Shown here one piece after another: positions 1 to 7,154 of a DNA stretch of 64,000 nucleotides. How positions within the stretch are numbered: the stretch's first letter is position 1; each line of letters begins with the position of its first letter. The position numbers were made by a program, and so were the translations under genes. Where the stretch lies: the NCBI GenBank assembly GCA_963844315.1, contig CAWJOC010000017.1, positions 248,001-312,000 of the forward strand, given 5' to 3'. Origin of the DNA: CAWAVN01 sp963844315. Its GTDB lineage: Bacteria; Planctomycetota; Planctomycetia; Planctomycetales; Planctomycetaceae. The notes beneath the pieces are model-generated. The model was not told the DNA's origin, did not search any database, and saw only the letters and a list, made by a program, of their open reading frames with translations.

Positions 1-1689
1 CCGGCCATTGACCGAGTATTTTCCGTTCCGCCACCAATCGAGATAGCGTCGGGCTTGATCGTCCAAATCCCAACCGGCTTTGGCAATGCTATCTGCAAGG
101 GCCAAAGCCATGCTGGTGTCGTCGGTCCATTCGCCGGGGTTCAATCGGTGCGGGCCTCCCGCGCGGTAATCGGTGACGGGTTCGAACGTGCCGGGCGAAC
201 TGAACTCCACCGCCGCTCCCAGCGCATCGCCCACCGCCATCCCAATGAGCGCACCCCGCCTGCGGTCGTCCATTGTGCCCTCTTGTGCTTCTGGCCAGAT
301 GGTTCTCGGCCCGCTTACCGCCCGATGAAATGCCGACCAAAAAGCCTCCGCCTTGGTGGGATCCACCATCGCGGCATACGCGACTTTGCCCCGAAGATGG
401 TTTTGAAAGTTGGGATGCTGCTCGCGGTTTTGGGATTGTAAACCAAGCTTCGCCGCGTTGTGGAGGATGGCCCGCAGTTCGCGAAGATCCTTTCGCGAAA
501 TCGCGGGGTGATCGTTCACGGTGACGCCAGTGACTTCCTGCCGATTGCTCTTTCGCATGATCCGCGTTTTGGTGGGATGCTCCGTCACGCCTTCGTCCGC
601 CAGAATCGCCCGGATGCTTTTGAGGAGTCGTCCCACGCGCCGGGGATATTCGCCCGAAAACGTCAAATCATCCGCATAACGGGTATAAGTAAAATCATGC
701 CGCTTCGCGAGTCCCGCCAACCGGCGATCCAATCTTCGGCAAATCGCGTTGGTGATGGCCGGGCTGGTAGAGGCTCCCTGCGGCAAGACCCGCTCGCCCA
801 AGGCGACGTGATAGGTCTTCCCTCCAAATTCCGCCGGAACTCGCGGCGGTTCGGTGCATAGCAGTGCCAAGACTGTCGCCAAATGCTCGCCATAACCCAA
901 GGCGAAGAATAATCCCTTCACTCGGCGAAACGTGAATGAAGGAAAGAAGTCCTTCAAATCCAAATTGAGGACCACATCCCTTTGAGTATGTTCCTGGGCA
1001 TTGGTGACGATGGATCTTCCGCTCACAAAACCGTGGGCTTCGGTTTCGACATTGAGCCGCTTCAAGATGTTTTCCAGAATCCACTTTTGCGCTTGGGCTA
1101 GCGCTGGTTTCGGAGCGGAGATGGCCCTGGAACCGCCGGCCTTTTTGGGGATTTCGTAGCGGTGATAATGCACCACCGCCGCGCCTTTGCGATGATACGT
1201 CAGCCAGCGCAGAGTTTTGAGTTCGATCCCCATCTCCGCTGCCAACTCTTCCGCCCTGTGCAGCACCGGCAGCCAACGGCTATTGAGCGCGGGTGGGTTC
1301 GATCCCGTTCCTTGAAGCCCGCCGCTGACACCCAAACCGGCATGCACGAGGGTCGTCTTACGATAAGCTTCGTGCACTTCCCGGCGAGCTTTGTTCTCGA
1401 TCTCTTTCTGAGCCTTCTTTTCCGCCCGGCGTTTTTTGCTCTCTTCCCAGCGGCGCTTTCGTTCCTCGGCCAACGCCTCTTCGGGATTTTGAACCGCTGA
1501 ATGCTGCTCGCGAAGTTTGGCGATCTCCGCTTCGATCTTTGCCCGCTCTTTGAGTTCCTCCGGCGGGTCTTGGGGCAAGGGTTCCCCTTCCGGCCAGAAA
1601 CCCAACTCCCGCATTCGATTGAGCACGACCCAATCGCTCGAATGTTGGATCAATTGTTTGTAGAGCTTTGACTTTTCGCTGTCGGACAT
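1..1689 (-). CDS. Retron-type reverse transcriptase fused to ADP-ribosylglycohydrolase (partial, runs off the window)
   Basis: The frame is open from an ATG at 1689 to base 1 (563 codons, no stop). Residues 1-110 are a charged helical extension containing LGFWP. The RT domain spans about 150-455: NAQEH at 230-234 (the NAxxH retron signature), motif A with D244, QGASTSP at 304-310, YADD at 338-341, and VTG at 386-388 (the second retron signature). After a linker of about 15 residues comes the start of a DraG/ARH-type ADP-ribosylglycohydrolase: GALIGMAVGDALG at 479-491 and the metal-binding TDDT at 522-525. The rest of the ARH lies outside the window. The RT would reverse-transcribe the ncRNA just upstream; ARH enzymes remove ADP-ribose from protein or nucleic acid. 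No Shine-Dalgarno is obvious. Caveat: this contig has many indels, so a lost stop near residue 460 could mimic the fusion, but the frame and both domains are clean. RT call is very sure; fusion likely. Confidence 0.9.
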   Translation of the reverse strand, partial: MSDSEKSKLYKQLIQHSSDWVVLNRMRELGFWPEGEPLPQDPPEELKERAKIEAEIAKLREQHSAVQNPEEALAEERKRRWEESKKRRAEKKAQKEIENKARREVHEAYRKTTLVHAGLGVSGGLQGTGSNPPALNSRWLPVLHRAEELAAEMGIELKTLRWLTYHRKGAAVVHYHRYEIPKKAGGSRAISAPKPALAQAQKWILENILKRLNVETEAHGFVSGRSIVTNAQEHTQRDVVLNLDLKDFFPSFTFRRVKGLFFALGYGEHLATVLALLCTEPPRVPAEFGGKTYHVALGERVLPQGASTSPAITNAICRRLDRRLAGLAKRHDFTYTRYADDLTFSGEYPRRVGRLLKSIRAILADEGVTEHPTKTRIMRKSNRQEVTGVTVNDHPAISRKDLRELRAILHNAAKLGLQSQNREQHPNFQNHLRGKVAYAAMVDPTKAEAFWSAFHRAVSGPRTIWPEAQEGTMDDRRRGALIGMAVGDALGAAVEFSSPGTFEPVTDYRAGGPHRLNPGEWTDDTSMALALADSIAKAGWDLDDQARRYLDWWRNGKYSVNGR

Positions 1690-1742
1690 AGTTTAAGAGG
1701 GGGAGAAAGGGAGATTGGAAGAAGGGGAGAGAAATCCAATTT

Positions 1743-2017
1743 CACTGACCGGGAGGCGAGGCTCGTGTTGGGGCCTTGGCGGGGTTACGAACATCCTGTG
1801 GACGTGTTCGTTCCACTAAAGCGACCGCCGTATTACCCGTGGGCCCGCGGAGACCCGCGGTCTCCACCCAGCGCGGGCCGGGTAATACGGCGGTCGCGGG
1901 GTGAAGAACGGACACGTGACGAATGAAAAGCACGGAAACCCGCCCGGCGTATCGCCGGACAAAAGGCTAATCCTGCCGCCATTCCCCATTCCCACGAGCC
2001 TCGCCTCTCAGTCAGTG
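1743..2017 (-). ncRNA. Candidate retron msr-msd RNA
   Basis: This sits 53 nt upstream of the RT start, in the same direction. The ends are complementary over 25 nt (1993-2017 with 1743-1767; 23 Watson-Crick pairs, one G-U, one mismatch), as expected for retron a1/a2 arms. Just inside a1 is TTAGC (plus-strand 1966-1970), the usual context of the branching G (G at 1967). It is followed by an msr-like hairpin (1944-1949 with 1953-1958). The msd candidate is a perfect 19-bp stem, 1821-1839 with 1879-1897, capped by nested hairpins (1842-1848 with 1873-1879, and 1849-1855 with 1859-1865). A further 7-bp hairpin is 1787-1793 with 1805-1811. Exact msr/msd borders are not visible from sequence alone. 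Confidence 0.85.
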
Positions 2018-2092
2018 TGTTAGAAATTAAAATAGGTGTCCTTAAAGTTTGAGTATGTCACATCTGCACGGCGTGCGCATCGTTTGATCGGT

Positions 2093-2209
2093 TTTGTCCC
2101 CTCTCCCTTGGGGAGAGGGTGAGGGGGACGATTTAGAATTAACGTCTTTTCTATATCGTCCCCCTCATCCGGCCTTCGGCCACCTTCTCCCCAGGGGAGA
2201 AGGGACAAA
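2093..2209. repeat. Dispersed hairpin element, copy 1
   Basis: About 115 bp starting TTTGTCCC and ending GGGACAAA, with internal complementary arms (CCCTCTCCC / GGGGAGAAGGG, and GAGGGGGACGA / TCGTCCCCCTC). A closely similar copy lies at 50487-50610. It occupies most of the gap between the SWIM gene and the retron RNA. No coding sequence is seen in it; it looks like a MITE- or REP-like element. Confidence 0.8.
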
Positions 2210-2251
2210 TCAAAGCCTTCGGGTTGCGGCGAAGCCGCATTCGTTTTATCG

Positions 2252-3934
2252 TCATTCCTCCAACAGTTGCATGTGAACGAGTCTCAAGGCCAGCATGTGT
2301 TCGCAGGGGCCTTGGGTGAGTTTGCTGTGCTTGAACTTGGAGCAAGTGCAAGTCGCTTCGACGATCCGGCTTTCGAAATCCACGCTCAGGAGCGGACGCA
2401 CCCTTTGGCCATCCCGGCCTTTGACATTGCCCGAAAGTTTATAACCCGTGGACACCGGACGGCGGGCAATCAGCCGGGCATCGCCCTGCTCGAAGATTTG
2501 CCGGGCGGCTTTGGCATCGGGGTTTTGTTCCTCGGTTTGAGCGCTGACCGCGTTCTTGGCGTCTTTCATGGTGAAAGGCGATGCAAACAAATCCCGATGC
2601 CGATAGGTTCCGCTCACCAAATCCACCATGCCCCGGCCCGCCCCGCACAAATGCGAAGCGGCGGATCGGCATTTCTCGCGGGCCAAGCCCGTCCGCAGGG
2701 ACAACTCTTGATCGGACGCATACCGGCTTTCACGAAGGGATTCGTAGATCCGCATTAACTCCTCCGCCGAGACTTCAAGTTGCCGGGTCAAGAGATCAAA
2801 GGTGGCCCCGCCGGTCCAATCGTTGTCAGTCCAGCCGGAAAGACCCAAGGTAAACGTTACCGCGCCCAAATCCAACACATAAAAACTCGGCAGCCCATAA
2901 CCGGCAAGATACACGTCAATCCGACGGCAAATGGGCAGCAAGCGGGCTAAGACCTGCAAGCGGTCCCGCCCCCAAGTGCGGATCGAAATGGGCTTCTTGC
3001 CTTCAAACACATCGGCCCCGGTGAGCGGCACGACTTGATCCCGAGGCTCAAGCACCACGAAAGGCTTTTGGCCCGGCTGAAATTCATACCGTAGCGACCG
3101 GGGCGAGATGCGGGCCTTTCGGCGGCGAAGTGACCGGCAGATGTTATAGAGATCCACAGGAGCCAACCGAAGGTGCGTCAGCCCCATCGACATCACGCCG
3201 TGCACTTGCAGAAAGCCCTTGAGCCAACTGTCGGGCAGGTCGATTTTTTTCTCGCGGTGTACCGTTTCCTCTTCACCCGCGAAATGGGCCACGCTGAAGC
3301 CTTGGGCATTGATCTCGAACCGCGTCTGCCGATAGCTCCGCATGCGTTCGAGTTCGTGGTGCAATCGAATGCTGAAATCAATGTTCGTCGTGCCGCAGCC
3401 AAACTCGCGGACTTCCTCGAAGAGTTGATACTTCGCCGCGAGCCGCGCGTAAGTGCTTTCATCTTTGGAGAACGCCTCGAAGGACACCTCATCGGGATGG
3501 ACCGTAATGACCGGGTCGAGAATCAGGGAGAGTTCGTATTGGCTGGTGTAAGCGTAATCGAAATACCTTTTGCGGGCCTGATAAAACGGAGCCAACCGTT
3601 TTTTGCGCAGGGCATTCAGCTCGGCTTTGCGGGTTTCGAGTTTTTCCAACTGCTCGATGGCTGTGGCACTTTTGACGGAAAGGCTCTTGAGGAATTCCTC
3701 GTCCTGCTTTTCCAGCCAGGCTTTGAATTCCACGCGGTCGCGCGGCCGGTATTTGTGATCGCTGACCACGACTTGATAGAGTGCCGCCAAGGCATCGCGA
3801 AAGGTGAGCGGCTGGCCCAATGTGCCTTCGAAAAACGCCGGTTCGCGGAGTGTGTTCGCCGCGAACTGCACGCGCGAACGATCCAGCGAACTCGTGATCG
3901 CGCTCCGTCCGGCGTATTGGGTGTGCAGAATCAT
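2252..3934 (-). CDS. Winged-helix/SWIM zinc-finger protein (retron accessory)
   Basis: 560 aa. A SWIM zinc finger (CxCx12CxH: C529, C531, C544, H546) lies at the extreme C-terminus. Residues about 390-450 look like a winged helix (acidic helix, then a RYASDQELSLRTGL-type helix-turn-helix). Residues about 85-120 are a charged coiled coil, and 280-380 look beta-rich. SWIM domains bind DNA or protein. The ATG overlaps the stop of the upstream HEAT-repeat gene (ATGA, 4 bp), so the two are translationally coupled and probably form one complex. The next gene downstream is the retron RNA and RT. I recall a retron class (type XIII in the classification of Mestre and colleagues) in which the RT is paired with an ARM-repeat protein and a 'WHSWIM' protein; this gene fits. 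No enzymatic motif is visible, so its role as sensor, scaffold or effector is open. Confidence 0.85.
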   Translation of the reverse strand: MILHTQYAGRSAITSSLDRSRVQFAANTLREPAFFEGTLGQPLTFRDALAALYQVVVSDHKYRPRDRVEFKAWLEKQDEEFLKSLSVKSATAIEQLEKLETRKAELNALRKKRLAPFYQARKRYFDYAYTSQYELSLILDPVITVHPDEVSFEAFSKDESTYARLAAKYQLFEEVREFGCGTTNIDFSIRLHHELERMRSYRQTRFEINAQGFSVAHFAGEEETVHREKKIDLPDSWLKGFLQVHGVMSMGLTHLRLAPVDLYNICRSLRRRKARISPRSLRYEFQPGQKPFVVLEPRDQVVPLTGADVFEGKKPISIRTWGRDRLQVLARLLPICRRIDVYLAGYGLPSFYVLDLGAVTFTLGLSGWTDNDWTGGATFDLLTRQLEVSAEELMRIYESLRESRYASDQELSLRTGLAREKCRSAASHLCGAGRGMVDLVSGTYRHRDLFASPFTMKDAKNAVSAQTEEQNPDAKAARQIFEQGDARLIARRPVSTGYKLSGNVKGRDGQRVRPLLSVDFESRIVEATCTCSKFKHSKLTQGPCEHMLALRLVHMQLLEE

Positions 3935-6204
3935 GGCACGCCCTCCAGCATCACGCTCACATCGGAGGGCAAATCGGGATGGGCCAATTTCAAACGCGCC
4001 GCTGCGGCGAGTGCCAACTCAAAATCGGTTAGGGTTTGCGACCTTAAAACATGGTGCAGGATTTTCATGGCGACCACCGCTTGCCCCCGGTCCCCTTCGC
4101 CGCGCTCGGCGAGAAAATTCAGCATCCGGGTTTTGGTTTTCCGATCGGGCCAGGTGTCCAAAAGGCCCTTCCGGAAAAACTCAGCGATCGCTTCCAAGGC
4201 AATCGCGCTATTCGGCAAATACTCTTCCACCATCCGCATCGCGAATCGGCGAACTTTGGGGTGCGAATGCTCGGTCAAACGGTTCGTGAGCAAACCAGGA
4301 TCGGTTGAGGCCAGGTGTTTTTCGACCAAATCTTGCCCCAGCTTTTGCACGTCCGGGCGGTTGGAATCCAAGAGTGCCATCAATGGCTCGATACCCGCAG
4401 TCGTCCAATCAATTCGCTCGGCAAGCAATCTCGCCGCGAGTGCCCGGTTGTCTTCCCATTCGCTTTCGACCAGGGCAAACAAGATCGCCGGATTTGTTGT
4501 AGTCTCTATTTCCGCTGACACGATGAGGGATTGAGCCGCCCGGCGCACGGCGGCGGTTTCGTGCTCCGCAAGCCAAAGGATTTGTTCTTCGGTAAGCCGC
4601 GAATAAATCCCCGGATGCCGGCCTAAGACCGCAGCCCCCAAACCTTGCACGGCGGGGAAATCGGATGTGATCAGATGCAAGCAGTGTTCGACGGAAAGCC
4701 GCGCCGCCAATTCATCCAAAAGCACCCAGCGGGCAATTCGTAGCGGGCCTTCCAATTGCTCCGTAATCGGTCCATCGAGGAGTTTGAGAATTTCTTCAGC
4801 CCAATGCTGCTTGTCTTTTGGATACACCAAATGGGCCGTGACCAGATTGACGACCAATTCGCGGGTTTCAGGATCTTCCGTTTGCAGCCACGCAAGGCAG
4901 CGCGGAATGTCCGTGATCCAGAGCGAAACCGTTTGCTCGATCCACTTTCTTGCAATTTCCAAAACGAAGGGCCGATTGTCTTTCAGCAATTGATCCAAGA
5001 GTTCCCAATCCGGAGCCTCGGGGTGAAACCGGCGGTGCAGTTCCTCAAGGCCGACTTTTACCGTCTCTTGATAGGGCGCGGCCAACATGCCGAGGAGTTC
5101 CTCCGGCGTGGCTTCTTGAAGCAGTTCGGGGTGGGATCTTTCTATGGCCTCAATCGCCCATTTGTGAACCTCAATCAAATTCGCGGCGGACAACAAACGC
5201 AAATACGCATTCGGGTATTCATCCCAAAGTTCGGGATAGGATTCCTCGCGGACACCCGCGGGGGGTTGGGTATCGTTTGCGGTAAGAAACAAGAATCGCA
5301 ACCGGCGGTCATCCAGTTCAAACCGCGCGCTCTCGCCGAAAAGGATTCTGTGCAACAAGTAACAGTCCGCGAACCTGCCCATGCGGGACACCGGCACTTG
5401 GGTATCTTGTTCCGTGTAGGGAATGAGCGCTTCGGCTGCCACCAAGGGATAAAGTTCCGGTTGATAGTGGGCCATCTTCCGCAAGTGCCGCCAGTTTGAG
5501 CGGCGAACGAATTTTTGCGTTTTGGACCGAAAGATCGGGGTGTTGCGGTCGGCTCCATCGTAACCGGATTTGACGTTCGCGGTCCGGCCTTTGCTTTTCT
5601 TGGCTTGCCGTTCAATGCGATGGGCCAACCATCCGAACATCGCATAGTCCCCGCGAAGTGTCGCCCGCTTCAAGAGGCTTTTGACATACCGCCAAATGAA
5701 AGGTTGATCGAACTTTTGAGTGTCCAAGAGTAGTTTGATGGCTTCGTTCGCCACCGGATCCGCGAGTTCGTAAAGCGTATCGAGATACAGCCCCAAGCGT
5801 TTGGGATCGGTAATCGTCTTGAGCGATTTGACAATCGCTTCCGCCGAATCTGTTTCTTCCACGGCGGCTTGCACATTGTTGGGAAGTTCAGAAATCGCCC
5901 GCTTGTGAACCGTCTTCAATCCCTCGGCATCGGCCAGATTGTAAAGCGCCTCCACACCCGAACGCCTGCGGGAAAGCAATTTGCGGGACGCGATTTCCCG
6001 CACCGCCGGAATTGCCATCGGATCGCCCAAAAAGCCCAAGGCGTCCACATAAGAGCAAAGCTCATCGACGGCATCGGGAAGCCTTGCAAGAATCGCTTCC
6101 GCCGCTTGGGGATACCGCATCCATCCCAACCGCAGCGCCATGCGAGCGCGAACGGTGGAGGAAGGATCATCGAGCTTGGAAAGCAAATCAAAAGAGGGAG
6201 CCAC
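3931..6204 (-). CDS. HEAT/ARM-repeat protein (retron accessory)
   Basis: 757 aa, almost wholly alpha-helical. HEAT-like repeat pairs are clearest in the first 110 residues (DPSSTVRARMALRLGWMRYP) and in the last 250 (SHPKVRRFAMRMVEEYLPNS). There is no signal peptide, membrane segment or catalytic motif. The start used is GTG at 6204; a GGGA lies about 6 nt upstream, and a short AAGATTAAG-rich leader precedes it. The stop overlaps the start of the SWIM gene by 4 bp. Repeat solenoids of this kind usually act as scaffolds or nucleic-acid-binding superhelices. With the SWIM protein and RT it matches the ARM component I remember from type XIII retrons. The ADP-ribose genes lie immediately upstream, so a link between the two modules through this scaffold is possible but inferred. 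Confidence 0.8.
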   Translation of the reverse strand: MAPSFDLLSKLDDPSSTVRARMALRLGWMRYPQAAEAILARLPDAVDELCSYVDALGFLGDPMAIPAVREIASRKLLSRRRSGVEALYNLADAEGLKTVHKRAISELPNNVQAAVEETDSAEAIVKSLKTITDPKRLGLYLDTLYELADPVANEAIKLLLDTQKFDQPFIWRYVKSLLKRATLRGDYAMFGWLAHRIERQAKKSKGRTANVKSGYDGADRNTPIFRSKTQKFVRRSNWRHLRKMAHYQPELYPLVAAEALIPYTEQDTQVPVSRMGRFADCYLLHRILFGESARFELDDRRLRFLFLTANDTQPPAGVREESYPELWDEYPNAYLRLLSAANLIEVHKWAIEAIERSHPELLQEATPEELLGMLAAPYQETVKVGLEELHRRFHPEAPDWELLDQLLKDNRPFVLEIARKWIEQTVSLWITDIPRCLAWLQTEDPETRELVVNLVTAHLVYPKDKQHWAEEILKLLDGPITEQLEGPLRIARWVLLDELAARLSVEHCLHLITSDFPAVQGLGAAVLGRHPGIYSRLTEEQILWLAEHETAAVRRAAQSLIVSAEIETTTNPAILFALVESEWEDNRALAARLLAERIDWTTAGIEPLMALLDSNRPDVQKLGQDLVEKHLASTDPGLLTNRLTEHSHPKVRRFAMRMVEEYLPNSAIALEAIAEFFRKGLLDTWPDRKTKTRMLNFLAERGEGDRGQAVVAMKILHHVLRSQTLTDFELALAAAARLKLAHPDLPSDVSVMLEGVP

Positions 6205-6223
6205 GAGAATTCCCAGCTACATT

Positions 6224-6246
6224 CTTAATCTTGAACTTAGTCTTAC
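6224..6246 (-). repeat. AAGATTAAG-type leader repeat before the HEAT gene
   Basis: On the coding strand this short purine-rich stretch (GACTAAGTTCAAGATTAAG) lies 20 nt before the GTG of the HEAT gene. A related, longer copy lies before the macrodomain gene (7074-7110). The two match at about 18 of 22 positions. This is the only structure seen in the 113-bp gap. Confidence 0.5.
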
Positions 6247-6317
6247 TCTGCTTTTGGTCGGTCGCAGCTTGATGCGTCCTTTCGCGGAGCGAAAGGCGAC
6301 ATTGGTTTCACCAAGAC

Positions 6318-7043
6318 TTATCCAAAATCATCGAAGTCCTCTTCTTCCGTTTTCTCCGAAGGCGGGGCTTTGGGTTTTGGTTTGGGGACGCCATCCTGGA
6401 CCGGAATGCTGCCCGCGACGGGTTGGCTGATCCATTGGGCTTTCTTGGTCTTGGTCGTCGGTCCCAAATCGCCTAACTCGGCTTCCAGGGCGGCCCGCAT
6501 TTGGGCGAAGCCATCGAAGGCCCGGCGGCGGAAGAGATTGTAGCCGCTCCACATCAGGTCCGCGCAAATCTCGGCGGGCACGCGGCCGGTGTTGGCTCCG
6601 AGACCCGGCAAGGCGACGGAATCAATACTGCCCGGTTCCTGCATGTTTTGGAGGTGCACCGCTTGAAACGCCGCCGCACAGGCCAGGGCGACGTTCATCG
6701 TGTCGCTGATGTCTTCCGAGGAAGTGACCATCGTCGGCGTGGAAATGAGCCAGGCGGGATGGGTCCGGTTGGTCGGCACGCAGGTCGCATGACCGACGGG
6801 CATCAGTCCCGAATAAAGCTTCCCGATGGCTGATTGCACGCGGGTTTCGATGCCCGATCCGAAATGTTTTTTGAGGACCCCATCCAGTCCGCCATCCATC
6901 GCACCCCGCGCGTTGGTGGGCGTGACGAAGGCATCCACCCGCTGCTCCAGCATGGAGCCTTGCACGATTTCCACTTCGGGGTTCTCCTCGAACGTCTCCC
7001 GCCAGGCTTTGATCATCTTGGGGTTAATGTCCACCAACACCAC
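6318..7043 (-). CDS. Macrodomain protein (ADP-ribose binding/hydrolysing)
   Basis: 241 aa as read from a GTG at 7043. It has the macrodomain landmarks PTNARGAMDGGLD (about 42-54), where the GG-containing loop holds the distal ribose, and SVALPGLGANTG (about 141-152), the phosphate loop. The C-terminal 50 residues are a charged, Pro/Lys-rich tail ending in an acidic stretch. Macrodomains bind ADP-ribose, and several classes remove it from proteins. The gene lies 111 bp downstream of the PARP, a writer plus reader/eraser pair. The annotated start lacks a ribosome site, whereas ATG at 7056 has AGGAG 8 nt before it but is one base out of frame. Dropping one base gives MKCDVVLVDINP, a natural beta-strand start, so an indel near 7053 is likely. 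Confidence 0.88.
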   Translation of the reverse strand: MVLVDINPKMIKAWRETFEENPEVEIVQGSMLEQRVDAFVTPTNARGAMDGGLDGVLKKHFGSGIETRVQSAIGKLYSGLMPVGHATCVPTNRTHPAWLISTPTMVTSSEDISDTMNVALACAAAFQAVHLQNMQEPGSIDSVALPGLGANTGRVPAEICADLMWSGYNLFRRRAFDGFAQMRAALEAELGDLGPTTKTKKAQWISQPVAGSIPVQDGVPKPKPKAPPSEKTEEEDFDDFG

Positions 7044-7073
7044 GTCGCACTTGCATGAGATAGCTCCTAAGTT

Positions 7074-7110
7074 CCTTAATCTTGATCTTAATCCTAATCT
7101 TAGTCTTCTT
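7074..7110 (-). repeat. AAGATTAAG-type leader repeat before the macrodomain gene
   Basis: On the coding strand this is a tandem-like run of AAGATTAGGATTAAG / AAGATCAAGATTAAGG units ending 18 nt before the ATG at 7056 and directly followed by AGGAG. It is similar to 6224-6246. It may be an unstructured translation enhancer or a phase-variable-looking tract. No protein is seen here. Confidence 0.5.
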
Positions 7111-7154
7111 CACAAGAACCGACGACAAGTCGTCGGCTTGGGTGGTTGGTGGGG

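Noticed and set aside
55..340. Short ORFs on both strands over the ARH region
   Set aside because: They lie in other frames of the RT-ARH coding sequence and have no family features.
1..1689. RT as part of a group II intron or diversity-generating element
   Set aside because: No maturase/HNH domain, no intron RNA domain V/VI and no template/variable repeat; the NAxxH and VTG signatures point to a retron.
2093..2209. Hairpin element as the retron RNA
   Set aside because: A copy at 50487 has no RT nearby, and it lacks a1/a2 pairing and TTAGC; the interval 1743-2017 fits far better.
3173..4534. 453-aa plus-strand ORF
   Set aside because: Antisense shadow across the SWIM and HEAT genes; biased composition and no domain.
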